The notes: generated by a model not told the origin, from the letters alone. A stretch of 64,000 bases of DNA from Lachnospiraceae bacterium (GCA_017467805.1 JAFUKJ010000056.1:1-64000), one strand, 5' to 3'. Positions 7,507 to 15,891 are shown, numbered from the stretch's first letter. Translations and numbers: made by a program.

Positions 7507-7824
7507 TTAATTTGTGTCTAAGCCACATATCGTTAACATTTTATTTGTATCCTCTGTTGGTCTTGGGATGACGTGACTCTGCACCACTCCCGATACCTGC
7601 TCTGCCATTCTAGCGCCTGCTTCAACTGCCGCTGTTACATCCTCCACGCTGCCTCTGAACTTAATGGTTACTAACAGCGGTACAGGTAGGGCATCAGCAT
7701 TTGCAGGCTTGTTCTTATCAAAAGGCTCTAATGTAACATTAGCCGCCTTGCAGCCCGCATCTGCTGCCATGAATGCACATACCAGACCATAAACCTCAAG
7801 GATTCCTACTGCTCTGCTATCCAT
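7507..7824 (-). CDS. BMC-H shell protein with an enlarged pore loop, copy 4
   Basis: This 105-aa BMC-H protein (GILEVYGLVCAFMAADAGCKA at the start, SHVIPRPTED near the end) has an insertion in the pore region. Where paralogs have GTEKIGSGL it has EPFDKNKPANADALPVPLL, about ten residues longer, so the hexamer pore should be shaped differently from the other tiles. The ATG at 7824 is chosen because AGGAG lies 8 nt upstream; a longer in-frame start has no such site. It follows the alcohol dehydrogenase by 10 nt. It may be the tile for bulkier substrates or cofactors, but this is inference. Confidence 0.9.
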   Translation of the reverse strand: MDSRAVGILEVYGLVCAFMAADAGCKAANVTLEPFDKNKPANADALPVPLLVTIKFRGSVEDVTAAVEAGARMAEQVSGVVQSHVIPRPTEDTNKMLTICGLDTN

Positions 7825-7834
7825 ACACTTTCTC

Positions 7835-9034
7835 CTAATCTGGAATGACAGCAATCTTAAGACCTGTCATTGCAAGATTCTTCTTATACGCCTCATTAAT
7901 CTGGCTTAATGGATACTTATCTGTAATCAACTCACTCATCGGAAGTCCAATTGCCTTTGCACTCTTTAAGAAATCAAAGGTTGTTGCATAATCGCGAAGT
8001 GTGTATACCCAGCTACCTACTGTTGTGATTTCCTTTGCGCAAATATCAAAGTGTGGATTGATGGTTGCATCTCCACCATTGATGAAGAAGCCTAATTCAC
8101 AAAGTCCGCCGCCGTTACGGATGAACTTGTAGATATTAGAATGACCTGCTGGTGAACCTGTACACTGGAATGCGAAATCAGCAAGATGTCCGTCAAACTG
8201 CTTTGCTACACCCTCAGCCATTGCCTCTGCTCCATTGTAATCCTTGAAGTTCACTGTACCTGTTGCACCAAGCTTCTTTGCAAACTCAAGTCTTCCTGCA
8301 TTACCATCTACTGCGATAATATTGCAGATACCCATAGTCTTAAGAATTGCAATACAAATCAAACCGATTGGTCCACAGCCCTGTACTACTACGCGGCTGT
8401 TGAATCTAAGGATTCCTGTTGTCTTTGCACGCTCTACTGCATGAATCAATACTGCACAAGGCTCAATCAAGATTCTTGAATCAAGGTCCAAATCACTTAC
8501 ATTGAAGAATGTAGAACCCTTACGGATTAAGATATAATCTGCAAACCATCCATTTAAATGAACCTCATCATCTGGAAGAAGTCCGTATACATCAGCACCG
8601 CCAACGTTCTGCTTATTCAAGTCAAACATTGTAATATCTGGGTTATCCTTGAAAATCATACAGGTTACAACCTTATCTCCAACCTTAACCGCTTTGCCTG
8701 CGCTGTCTAACTTCACATTCTTACCCATCTTCACGATTTCACCAGTACCCTCATGTCCTAATGCAACTGGAATCAATCCGAATGGGTCTCTCTTATACTC
8801 ATGTGCATCTGTACCACAGATACCACATCCCTCTACCTTAACAAGGATATCATCATCACCAACCTCTGGCATTGGATATTCCTTAATTTCGATATTCTCA
8901 AGAGATGTCAGCATCGCAACACGAGCTGTCTTAGGGATTTCCCTACTTCCTGTAGAAGCTGTAGCAGTTGTTCCTGATAACTGATTCAAGACCTGCTTTA
9001 CAATCGCCTCTACCTGAGAATTTGTCATCTCCAT
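7835..9034 (-). CDS. Zinc alcohol dehydrogenase, microcompartment-targeted
   Basis: This 399-aa medium-chain dehydrogenase is predicted to reduce propionaldehyde to 1-propanol and regenerate NAD+. Catalytic zinc ligands are visible as C70 in GCGICGTD, H94-E95 in LGHEG and E191 in LIEPCA. The Rossmann motif GCGPIGL lies at 219-225. The lobe that carries four structural-zinc cysteines in many relatives has only one, so structural zinc is probably absent. Residues 1-20 (MEMTNSQVEAIVKQVLNQL) form an amphipathic helix followed by a Thr/Ser/Ala linker, nearly the same as that of the aldehyde dehydrogenase, and serve as an encapsulation peptide. GGAGG precedes the ATG. Two hairpins fill the spacer to the aldehyde dehydrogenase gene. 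Confidence 0.9.
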   Translation of the reverse strand: MEMTNSQVEAIVKQVLNQLSGTTATASTGSREIPKTARVAMLTSLENIEIKEYPMPEVGDDDILVKVEGCGICGTDAHEYKRDPFGLIPVALGHEGTGEIVKMGKNVKLDSAGKAVKVGDKVVTCMIFKDNPDITMFDLNKQNVGGADVYGLLPDDEVHLNGWFADYILIRKGSTFFNVSDLDLDSRILIEPCAVLIHAVERAKTTGILRFNSRVVVQGCGPIGLICIAILKTMGICNIIAVDGNAGRLEFAKKLGATGTVNFKDYNGAEAMAEGVAKQFDGHLADFAFQCTGSPAGHSNIYKFIRNGGGLCELGFFINGGDATINPHFDICAKEITTVGSWVYTLRDYATTFDFLKSAKAIGLPMSELITDKYPLSQINEAYKKNLAMTGLKIAVIPD

Positions 9035-9066
9035 TACTCAACAACCTCCATATTTCTAATTTCAAT

Positions 9067-9131
9067 ACGAAAAAACTTCGATATAAGGTTTTTTCGTGGC
9101 ATAAAAATCTTCCGTATATGGATTTTTATGC
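9067..9131 (-). repeat. Two hairpins with matched 11-nt loops
   Basis: ACGAAAAAAC/GTTTTTTCGT (9067-9076/9088-9097) and GCATAAAAATC/GATTTTTATGC (9099-9109/9121-9131) each enclose an 11-nt loop of the form TTCNRTATANG. The same loop recurs at 10589-10599. They fill the 99-nt spacer between the two dehydrogenase genes. Confidence 0.6.
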
Positions 9132-9133
9132 TG

Positions 9134-10525
9134 TTAGCGAATACATAATGAGTCGGACATTGTACAGCGTCTTCTCTTTGTAAAGGTTGCTGCGCTTGTC
9201 AGTCCCTCGCCCGTACGGCTTGCAATGGTGAAGGTCGGGAATCCCTCTCCTCCAAAACCTAATGCCGCATAGGACGGGCCGTTCTTTACAACGATTGCTG
9301 TATCCAACGCTCTTGCATATTCTGTAATTCTATCTACATTCTTAGAATGGATATGTGCTGAGTGGCGATTGCCATGCTCTAGCCATATTGCCTTCTCTAA
9401 TGCATCTTTAAAATCTAACGCTCTTACGATACCAAGAATTGGCATCATCAGCTCCTCTGCAATTAATGGATGCTCCTTAGGTCCTTCAAAGATAATACAG
9501 CGTATATTATCAGGAACCTCCACACCTACCATGCTAAGTAAAACCTTTGCACTTCTACCTACACACTTACGATTCAGAGCGCCCTTCTCTGTCAGAACTG
9601 TCTTTACTAACTTATCCTGTACTTCCTTTGAAGCTAAGTAACAGCCCTGCTCCTCTACCATGTACTTCATCAGTTCATCACAGATTGCATCTACCGCTAC
9701 AACTTCCTTTTCGGCAATACATGGAAGATTGTTATCAAAGGTACAGCCATTTACGATGTCCTGTGCTGCCTTTCTGATATCTGCTGTCTCATCTACAAGT
9801 GCCGGTGGATTACCTGCTCCTGCTCCGATACCACGCTTTCCACTGGAAAGTACTGCGGTTACTACACCCGGACCACCTGTCGCTACCAAAAGCGGAATAT
9901 CCTTATGCTTCATCATGATTGCGCTGGAATCCAAGGTTGGCTTCTCAACGGTACATGCAATATTATCTGGTCCGCCAGCTTCCAAAGAAGCTTCGTTTAA
10001 TAGATTTACTGCAAAAATAGAAGTCTTAATTGCCTGTGGGTGTGGATTAAATACTACTGTATTACCACCAGCAAGCATTCCCATTGTATTACAAAGAACT
10101 GTCTCACTTGGGTTCGTACATGGTGTAATCGCTCCGATAACACCAAATGGCCCCATCTCTACCAAGGTCAAGCCTCTGTCGCCAGACCATGCAGTTGTCT
10201 TAATATCCTCTGTTCCAGGAGTCTTCTCCGCTACCAGAAGATGCTTTAATATCTTATCACCAACATTTCCCATTCCTGTCTCATTGACACCCATTCTGGC
10301 AAATGTCTCGGCATTTTCTTTGATCTTGATACGTATTCTGGAAATAATCTTCTCACGCTGGTCCATTGACATCATACGTACCACTTTTTGTGCTTCCTTC
10401 ACCTTTTCGATTGCAGTATTCATATCAGCGTAGACACCATGCATACCTGAAACACTGTTGTTCAGCTGCATCTTTGCCATGACTTCGCCGACGATACTTT
10501 TAATCTGGCTTTCTGTCATTTCCAT
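9134..10525 (-). CDS. pduP: CoA-acylating propionaldehyde dehydrogenase (PduP-like)
   Basis: This 463-aa enzyme oxidises propionaldehyde with CoA and NAD+ to propionyl-CoA. It has the family core with the nucleophile C269 in NNLPCIAEKE, the GAGAGNPP loop (about 234-241), the conserved GFGGEGFPTFTIA stretch and the KRRRC segment near the C-terminus. The first 20 residues (MEMTESQIKSIVGEVMAKMQ) are an amphipathic helix joined by a linker, the classical PduP-type encapsulation signal, close in sequence to that of the alcohol dehydrogenase downstream. GAGGG lies 8 nt before the ATG. It is co-transcribed between the aldolase and alcohol dehydrogenase genes. Confidence 0.94.
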   Translation of the reverse strand: MEMTESQIKSIVGEVMAKMQLNNSVSGMHGVYADMNTAIEKVKEAQKVVRMMSMDQREKIISRIRIKIKENAETFARMGVNETGMGNVGDKILKHLLVAEKTPGTEDIKTTAWSGDRGLTLVEMGPFGVIGAITPCTNPSETVLCNTMGMLAGGNTVVFNPHPQAIKTSIFAVNLLNEASLEAGGPDNIACTVEKPTLDSSAIMMKHKDIPLLVATGGPGVVTAVLSSGKRGIGAGAGNPPALVDETADIRKAAQDIVNGCTFDNNLPCIAEKEVVAVDAICDELMKYMVEEQGCYLASKEVQDKLVKTVLTEKGALNRKCVGRSAKVLLSMVGVEVPDNIRCIIFEGPKEHPLIAEELMMPILGIVRALDFKDALEKAIWLEHGNRHSAHIHSKNVDRITEYARALDTAIVVKNGPSYAALGFGGEGFPTFTIASRTGEGLTSAATFTKRRRCTMSDSLCIR

Positions 10526-10550
10526 TTTCTATGCCCTCTTTCATTTACAT

Positions 10551-10611
10551 GTGAATTTGTTTTAAACAAATTCACCAATTAAAAAATCTTCAGTATATGG
10601 ATTTTTTAATT
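10551..10611 (-). repeat. Paired hairpins between aldolase and aldehyde dehydrogenase genes
   Basis: GTGAATTTGT/ACAAATTCAC (10551-10560/10566-10575) is followed by a 12-bp stem AATTAAAAAATC/GATTTTTTAATT (10577-10588/10600-10611). The 11-nt loop of the second stem, TTCAGTATATG, matches the loops at 9077-9087 and 9110-9120. The second stem overlaps the 3' end of the aldolase gene. Confidence 0.6.
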
Positions 10612-11457
10612 TTTCATCTGAGAGATAACTCTCTTAACGATTTCAGCGATTGCTGCTTCATCAATGTTGCTGTTAGAGCTTGTGCTATTGCAATCACATC
10701 CAAAGTTATACTCGTAACCTGGCATATTTGCGTAATCTCCACAGCTTCCACCACAGTTATGGCAGTTGTCCTCACCCTTATTTAAGCAAACATTTGCAGG
10801 ATGCTTACCTGGCATACCAAACTTACGACGAATCTCATAAAGCTTCTTGATGTTCTCCTTATCGAACTCCTTTGGTCCGCCAAGCATCTTTGACTTGTAT
10901 AAAAGCTCTGCGTAGAACTCTAAGCTCTCCATCTTGTGATATGCAGCAAGAAGGTCTGTACTCCATGATAATGCACCATGATTCTCAAGTAATACTGCAT
11001 CAAAGTATGGAAGATACTTCTCAAGATTATCAGGAATCTCCATTGTAGAAGGTGTACCGTACTCAGCGATAGGTACGCAGCCAAGTGAAATAACTGCCTC
11101 TGGCATGATTGGCTGTGTTAATGGAATACCTGCGATAGCGAAAGCTGTAGCAAATGTAGGATGTGCATGTACAACTGCTCCTACATCAGGTCTCTTCTGA
11201 TATACACGCATATGCATCTTAATCTCTGAAGATGGCTTGAAGCCCTTGTTTGCCTGAATCACATTACCATCTCTATCAACCTTACAAATGTACTCTGGTG
11301 TCATAAATCCCTTAGATACACCTGTTGGTGTGCAAAGGAATTCATTGTCGCTAATCTTTACGGAAATATTTCCGTCGTTTGCAGCTACCATGTTACGGTT
11401 GTAAATTCTCTTACCGATTTCACAAATTTGTTTCTTAATCTCCATTTCGTTAATCAT
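10606..11457 (-). CDS. fucA: Class II L-fuculose-phosphate aldolase with encapsulation tail
   Basis: This 283-aa enzyme cleaves L-fuculose 1-phosphate (or rhamnulose 1-phosphate) to DHAP and lactaldehyde, the precursor of 1,2-propanediol. The zinc/base residues of the class II aldolase/AraD family are seen as E78 (SSEIKMH), H97 and H99 (HAHPTFA) and H160 (LLENHG). The catalytic domain ends near residue 220. A cysteine-rich linker follows (C224, C232, C235, C239, C254, C256), and then an amphipathic helix from 263 to 283 (AAIAEIVKRVISQMKN) that acts as a C-terminal encapsulation peptide. The aldolase inside the gene set marks this as a fucose/rhamnose (GRM5-type) microcompartment. AAAGGAGG lies upstream of the ATG. 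Confidence 0.93.
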   Translation of the reverse strand: MINEMEIKKQICEIGKRIYNRNMVAANDGNISVKISDNEFLCTPTGVSKGFMTPEYICKVDRDGNVIQANKGFKPSSEIKMHMRVYQKRPDVGAVVHAHPTFATAFAIAGIPLTQPIMPEAVISLGCVPIAEYGTPSTMEIPDNLEKYLPYFDAVLLENHGALSWSTDLLAAYHKMESLEFYAELLYKSKMLGGPKEFDKENIKKLYEIRRKFGMPGKHPANVCLNKGEDNCHNCGGSCGDYANMPGYEYNFGCDCNSTSSNSNIDEAAIAEIVKRVISQMKN

Positions 11458-11503
11458 TGAATGGTTCCTCCTTTAATATATAAAACTTATTGTGCTTACT
11501 TAT

Positions 11504-11929
11504 TTATTCCTTGAGATAATCTAATATCTCTGCTACGCCTTCTCCCTTAATGGAGTTGACGTGGAAAATCTTCTTACAGCCTGCATTCTCAAGCCATCTG
11601 TCTGCTAACTCTATATTGGCATTGGGCAGGTCTATCTTTGTTACGATTCCAATACATTCGCGATTCGCCTGGCAGGTAACATTGGGCGGAAATATGCAAT
11701 ACGGCTCATTTGCCGCCACCAGAATTCCCACGATGTCTGCCTCATAGGTATACAAGGCAAGTGCCTTTCCAAGTCGTCTGCTCTGCGCATACTCACCTGG
11801 GGTATCAATCACACTCTCATAGTTCGTCACATACTGTGTCTTATAGTAATGAATCTCTTCTCCCTTGAGTGCCTGCGTCAGTGTTGTCTTCCCTGCCTCG
11901 CTTCGCCCCATTAATATCAGCTTTTTCAA
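11504..11929 (-). CDS. eutP: EutP/PduV-family small GTPase
   Basis: This 141-aa P-loop protein has the Walker A motif GRSEAGKTT (about residues 8-16), the G3-like IDTPGEY and the TKID G4 motif. EutP/PduV proteins accompany microcompartments; PduV has been linked to their movement or positioning, and EutP to acetate-kinase activity. The start is a TTG at 11929 that overlaps the TGA of the PduU-like gene as TTGA, so translation is coupled and no strong ribosome site is needed. The family normally begins MKK-, as here. With the ParA-type ATPase downstream, the operon may hold two factors affecting placement. Confidence 0.88.
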   Translation of the reverse strand: MKKLILMGRSEAGKTTLTQALKGEEIHYYKTQYVTNYESVIDTPGEYAQSRRLGKALALYTYEADIVGILVAANEPYCIFPPNVTCQANRECIGIVTKIDLPNANIELADRWLENAGCKKIFHVNSIKGEGVAEILDYLKE

Positions 11930-12297
11930 GTCTTCGTAACTGGGCAGACAGTATAATTTAATTTATCCTTTACATAGTCAAGTATGGCTTCCATACCTGC
12001 CTGTACTTCGCTTACCGAACCAGTGAAAATCAGTGAACCACTAAATCGGTCTACAAAGCCTAAGTTAATTCCGCTTGCTTTCATCGCAATGTCTGCCATG
12101 ATAATCGCGGTTTCCGAAGGAGTAACCGTTGTAATGCCGATTGCCGCCTTCTCATAATCTATCTTCGGGTCAAGTCCGAGCTTCTGATACAGAACCTTAT
12201 CCGGGCTTGCAATAATGTGTGCCAGTGTTACCTGACAACCCGGTACGCATTCCTGTACGATTCTCGCCAGACCATCGTTAAACATATTGTTATTCAT
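11926..12297 (-). CDS. PduU/EutS-like circularly permuted shell protein
   Basis: This 123-aa protein matches the PduU/EutS group of BMC-H proteins, which have a permuted fold and form hexamers capped by a small beta-barrel. It shows ARIVQECVPGCQVTLAHIIASP near the start and IMADIAMKASGINLGFVDRFSGSLIFTG in the core. The ATG at 12297 is preceded by GGAGG 9 nt upstream; the longer frame would begin at a TTG inside that site. It starts 4 nt after the activase gene and overlaps the GTPase gene by 4 nt, and EutS-EutP and PduU-PduV are known neighbours in other operons. Confidence 0.9.
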   Translation of the reverse strand: MNNNMFNDGLARIVQECVPGCQVTLAHIIASPDKVLYQKLGLDPKIDYEKAAIGITTVTPSETAIIMADIAMKASGINLGFVDRFSGSLIFTGSVSEVQAGMEAILDYVKDKLNYTVCPVTKT

Positions 12298-12301
12298 TTC
12301 T

Positions 12302-13096
12302 CTAGCCTCCAATTTGACAGGTCAAACTTGATGTATTCTCCACTACCTTTTTGAGCATCTCCATGTGCTCATTCTCTGGTGGCAGAATATCCTTCATCTG
12401 ATATTCTCTTCCAAGTCCATCATACTTATCCTGTCCAAGCCTGTGATACGGAAGAAGATGTATCTTCTCTACTCCCGGAAGCTTATCTGCAAACTGTGCA
12501 ATCGCTGCAATCTCCTCCGGTGTATCGTTAAAGGTTGGAATCACTGGAACTCGGATTACTAACCTTGTCTTACCTGATGCAGCAATTCTTCTTGCATTCT
12601 CAAGCATCAACTCATTGCTCTTTCCTGTAAAGGCCTTATGCTTATCAGGATTAGTATGCTTAATATCCATCAGATAGGTATCAAGATAAGGAAGTATGCT
12701 GTCTATTACCTCATAGGCTGCACAACCCATACTCTCCATTGCGGTATTGATGCCTTTGCTCTTGGCGACTTGTAAAAGTGCCTTTGCAAACTCCGGCTGA
12801 CACAGGCTTTCGCCACCTGAAAGAGTCAATCCACCGCCACTTCTGCGATAATAGCCTCTATCCTTTTCCACTGTCTCCATAACCTCTTCTACAGTGATAT
12901 CTCTACCAATGGTCTTTGACTTACCATCTACCATCATAGTCTGAATCGCATATTCCTGCGACTCAGGATTACAGCACCATTTGCATCGAAGTACACAGCC
13001 CTTTAGAAATACTATGGTTCTTATCCCTGGGCCATCATGGATGGAATATCTCTGAATATCAAAGATTCGTCCTTTTGTTTGTAATAAATTCTCCAT
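12302..13096 (-). CDS. Glycyl-radical dehydratase activating enzyme (radical SAM)
   Basis: This 264-aa radical-SAM enzyme abstracts the hydrogen from the dehydratase glycine to make the active radical. The [4Fe-4S] ligands are C34, C38 and C41 (CVLRCKWC), preceded by SIHDGPGIRT and followed by the SAM-binding SGGE motif. Many activases of this class carry an extra ferredoxin-like insert with CxxC pairs after the SAM motif. Here that insert is missing, giving a compact protein closer in size to pyruvate-formate-lyase activase. It begins 3 nt after the dehydratase stop codon, so the pair is co-translated. Confidence 0.93.
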   Translation of the reverse strand: MENLLQTKGRIFDIQRYSIHDGPGIRTIVFLKGCVLRCKWCCNPESQEYAIQTMMVDGKSKTIGRDITVEEVMETVEKDRGYYRRSGGGLTLSGGESLCQPEFAKALLQVAKSKGINTAMESMGCAAYEVIDSILPYLDTYLMDIKHTNPDKHKAFTGKSNELMLENARRIAASGKTRLVIRVPVIPTFNDTPEEIAAIAQFADKLPGVEKIHLLPYHRLGQDKYDGLGREYQMKDILPPENEHMEMLKKVVENTSSLTCQIGG

Positions 13097-13099
13097 AGG

Positions 13100-15625
13100 C
13101 TAGAACCCCTGCTCTGTTCTTCGGATAATATCATCCTGCAAGCTCTTTGAAAGTGTTGTAAACAATGCGCTGTAGCCTGCTACTCGCACTACAAGATGCT
13201 TATAATTCTCCGGGTGCTTCTGTGCATCTAATAAGGTATCTCTTGATACAACATTAAACTGCACGTGGCTTCCCTTTCTGTCAAAATAGCTTCGAATTAG
13301 ATTTACAAAGTTCTCAAGTCCAGCCTCGCCACTCAAGGCTGATGGATGGAACTTCTGATTATAGAGAGTACCATTTGATGCAATGCCGTGATCTAGCATG
13401 GATACGGAATTGGCCGCCGCTGTCGGACCATTTACATCCTTACCTGCCGACGGTGATACACCATCCGCAATCGGTTTACCTGCAAGCCTTCCATCTGGTG
13501 TTGCACCTGTCTGTGCTCCCATCGGAACATTTGCCGATACCGGATAAAGTCCTGCTTGGTACTGACCACCTCTTGGATTCCGATACTTCAGTAAAGGCTT
13601 GGTATAATAGTACGCTGTCTCTCTTGCCAGTAAATCTACCTCTTCTATGTCATTTCCAAACTTTGGAAGTTCATCTATCATTTCCAAAATCTGTTCAAAC
13701 TTACGCTTATCTTCTGCTGTTACTGACTGCCTTATGATTTCCTGTGAAGCTCTTGCAACTACATCTGCATTTGGCTGCATACCCTTTGCTGTCATTTCTC
13801 TTGCTACGCCACCCGCAACCTGCGCTACAATGATAGGACTGACTTCCTGTCCATAGTTAAACATTAGCGCTTTCTTTAGGTCAGCCATAGAAACCTTCTT
13901 CTCCTCGAATACCAGCTTCTTAATGGCATATAAGGAATCAGCAACATTAGCAATACCAAAGCCCTGCGGTCCTGTAAAGTTATATACACATCCGCCCTGT
14001 TCACAGGTCTTTCCTCTCTTCAAACAGTCATCTACCATACTTGCAAGGTAAGGAAGCGGCATTCTCTCTGCATGAGCCTGGTCGATTGCATTATCCGCAT
14101 TTACCAGAAGTGCAATAAAATATTCCATCTGCTCCTTATAAGCATCGCAGAACTCTTCAAAACTAGTCATCTGCTCCACAGGCTTCGTCTTTGGACCAAG
14201 CTGTTCTCCACAATCCATACCACTAGAGAACACCAGCTCCAATGGACGACACATATTATAAAATGCTGCATCGTGCCACCCCATCGTTTTACCTGCTATC
14301 TGCGGCTCCACACAACCGATGATGTCGTAGCATCTTGCCTCTTCTAAGGTCAAACCTCTACTCATCAGTGATGGAATAATCACTTCGTCATTATAATAAG
14401 CTGGAAGTCCGATACCTGTTCTTGTCAGCTCCGCTGCCCTAATTAACAAATCATGCGGTGAACCATTCCATACTCTGATAGAAAGCGATGGCATTGGGAG
14501 GAATACATGGAAAGAAGCCTCAATACACATGAATGACAAGTCATTTGTCACATCCTGTCCGTATTCATTCTGTCCGCCTACGATGAGATTCTGGAACAAG
14601 CTATAGCCTGCAAAGCCCTTAGCACTCTCCGCATCTCTACATTTATTCAAATCATTTAACTTAACCCAGATACAGTCAATTAACTCCTGCGCCTGCTCTC
14701 TGGTAATCTTACCCTCATCCATATCCTTCTTATAATAAGGATACATATACTGGTCAAAGCGTCCTGGTGAAATGGAATGTCCCGAAGACTCCATCTGAAT
14801 CAGCTGCTGTACAAACCAAAAGCTCTGACAAGCCTCATAGAAGCCTGTTGCTCCCTTTGCTGGAACTCGTCTGCAGTTTGCTGCTATCTGCAAAAGCTCT
14901 GCCTTTCTTGTGGCATCACTGCACTTTCCTGCCATCTCCTCTGCCAAATCAGCATATCGATTAGCATATGTAATAACCGCCTCGCAGCTCATAATCACTG
15001 CCTCTAAGAAACGGCTCTTAGTCGCATAATCTGCGTCACCCACATGACATTTACTAAGCTCTGCTCTTGCTTCTGCAATAATACCCTCATATCCGATTGC
15101 AAGCACCTTATCATACTGCACTGTGATATGTCCGACACCATTGTAGAAATAATTGCCCGGTGTAAAGATATTATGCTCCATCGCCTTTAGTGTCTCAGGT
15201 GCCATATAGCACAAAGCCAGCTCACTGGTAGTCTTTCCCTTCCAGTACTGATTCGCTTCCTTAATCTCTACCTTTGCTCTATCAGAAATACAGAATGGGT
15301 CTGCCTCTCTGGTCTCTACTGTCTCAAACTCCTGCTCCAGCCACTCATAAGAAAACTCTGGGAAGGTCTGACAACCTCTTGGTGCTATCGTCGAGCTTCC
15401 AACTATCAGCTCATCCTCACGAATGATAATCGGAATATTCTTCAATATATGGGTAAAAGCCTTCGCACGTCTGATAATAAGCGGTTCGCCCTCTGTCTGT
15501 CTGTAACTCTCGGTTACAAGCACCGCTCTTGCTGACTCAATCTCGGGCATCTTCGCATACAGATGCTCTACCAGTCGTGTAATTCGTTCAGTTTTCGGTA
15601 TTCTTGAGCTGTTATACTTCTTCAT
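13100..15625 (-). CDS. Glycyl-radical 1,2-propanediol dehydratase
   Basis: This 841-aa glycyl-radical enzyme dehydrates 1,2-propanediol to propionaldehyde without B12. Counting from the ATG at 15625, the catalytic residues fall at H166 (NGVGHITV), C438 and E440 (IIGCVEPQ), and the radical glycine is G817 in RVAGYSA. To my knowledge these match the numbering of the Roseburia propanediol dehydratase. The CVEP motif excludes pyruvate formate-lyase. Choline lyase shares it, but the aldolase and PduL/PduP neighbours argue for propanediol. The ATG at 15625 is preferred over one 14 codons upstream, which lacks a ribosome site. It is the first gene of the operon, behind the promoter at 15751-15779. 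No separate N-terminal encapsulation helix is obvious. Confidence 0.95.
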   Translation of the reverse strand: MKKYNSSRIPKTERITRLVEHLYAKMPEIESARAVLVTESYRQTEGEPLIIRRAKAFTHILKNIPIIIREDELIVGSSTIAPRGCQTFPEFSYEWLEQEFETVETREADPFCISDRAKVEIKEANQYWKGKTTSELALCYMAPETLKAMEHNIFTPGNYFYNGVGHITVQYDKVLAIGYEGIIAEARAELSKCHVGDADYATKSRFLEAVIMSCEAVITYANRYADLAEEMAGKCSDATRKAELLQIAANCRRVPAKGATGFYEACQSFWFVQQLIQMESSGHSISPGRFDQYMYPYYKKDMDEGKITREQAQELIDCIWVKLNDLNKCRDAESAKGFAGYSLFQNLIVGGQNEYGQDVTNDLSFMCIEASFHVFLPMPSLSIRVWNGSPHDLLIRAAELTRTGIGLPAYYNDEVIIPSLMSRGLTLEEARCYDIIGCVEPQIAGKTMGWHDAAFYNMCRPLELVFSSGMDCGEQLGPKTKPVEQMTSFEEFCDAYKEQMEYFIALLVNADNAIDQAHAERMPLPYLASMVDDCLKRGKTCEQGGCVYNFTGPQGFGIANVADSLYAIKKLVFEEKKVSMADLKKALMFNYGQEVSPIIVAQVAGGVAREMTAKGMQPNADVVARASQEIIRQSVTAEDKRKFEQILEMIDELPKFGNDIEEVDLLARETAYYYTKPLLKYRNPRGGQYQAGLYPVSANVPMGAQTGATPDGRLAGKPIADGVSPSAGKDVNGPTAAANSVSMLDHGIASNGTLYNQKFHPSALSGEAGLENFVNLIRSYFDRKGSHVQFNVVSRDTLLDAQKHPENYKHLVVRVAGYSALFTTLSKSLQDDIIRRTEQGF

Positions 15626-15750
15626 TACCTTGCTACCTCTACGTTTGATTCTATCTCTATCAACCATTTTCTTTGGTTTTATCTTTATTCTATCTCAATT
15701 TTGTGGTTTTTGTTTTTCAAATCCAACACAATCCCACATTTTCATTTCCT

Positions 15751-15779
15751 ATTATATGCCCGATTATGTGGTTTGTCAA
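15751..15779 (-). promoter_or_regulatory. Consensus sigma-A promoter of the microcompartment operon
   Basis: On the minus strand TTGACA (15779-15774) and TATAAT (15756-15751) are separated by exactly 17 nt, a perfect vegetative promoter about 125 nt before the dehydratase ATG. Such a strong promoter in front of a sugar-specific operon implies tight repression, for example by the DeoR protein. Copies of TGTGGTTT lie at 15702-15709, 15767-15774 (within the spacer and -35) and, inverted, at 15834-15841, and may be operator half-sites. Confidence 0.85.
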
Positions 15780-15891
15780 CGTATTGGCAGTTTGTTTTAT
15801 GTTGGTTTCTCCTTATGTTTACCACTCCGCAGAAAACCACAGAAACTTCTCTAATTCCACCTGCTTGGCTCCTCTACAGGAGGTACTAACA

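Noticed and set aside
9660-10433. A 257-codon plus-strand frame inside the aldehyde dehydrogenase gene
   Set aside because: It is the antisense shadow of a clear PduP-type enzyme; no domain and no ribosome site.
15626-15667. A dehydratase start 14 codons further upstream, giving a basic N-terminal extension that might act as an encapsulation signal
   Set aside because: No ribosome site precedes it, the extension is not amphipathic, and numbering from the ATG at 15625 puts the catalytic residues at the positions expected for the family.
15626-15891. Cobalamin riboswitch for the propanediol operon
   Set aside because: No B12-box was seen, and the dehydratase is a glycyl-radical enzyme that does not need B12.
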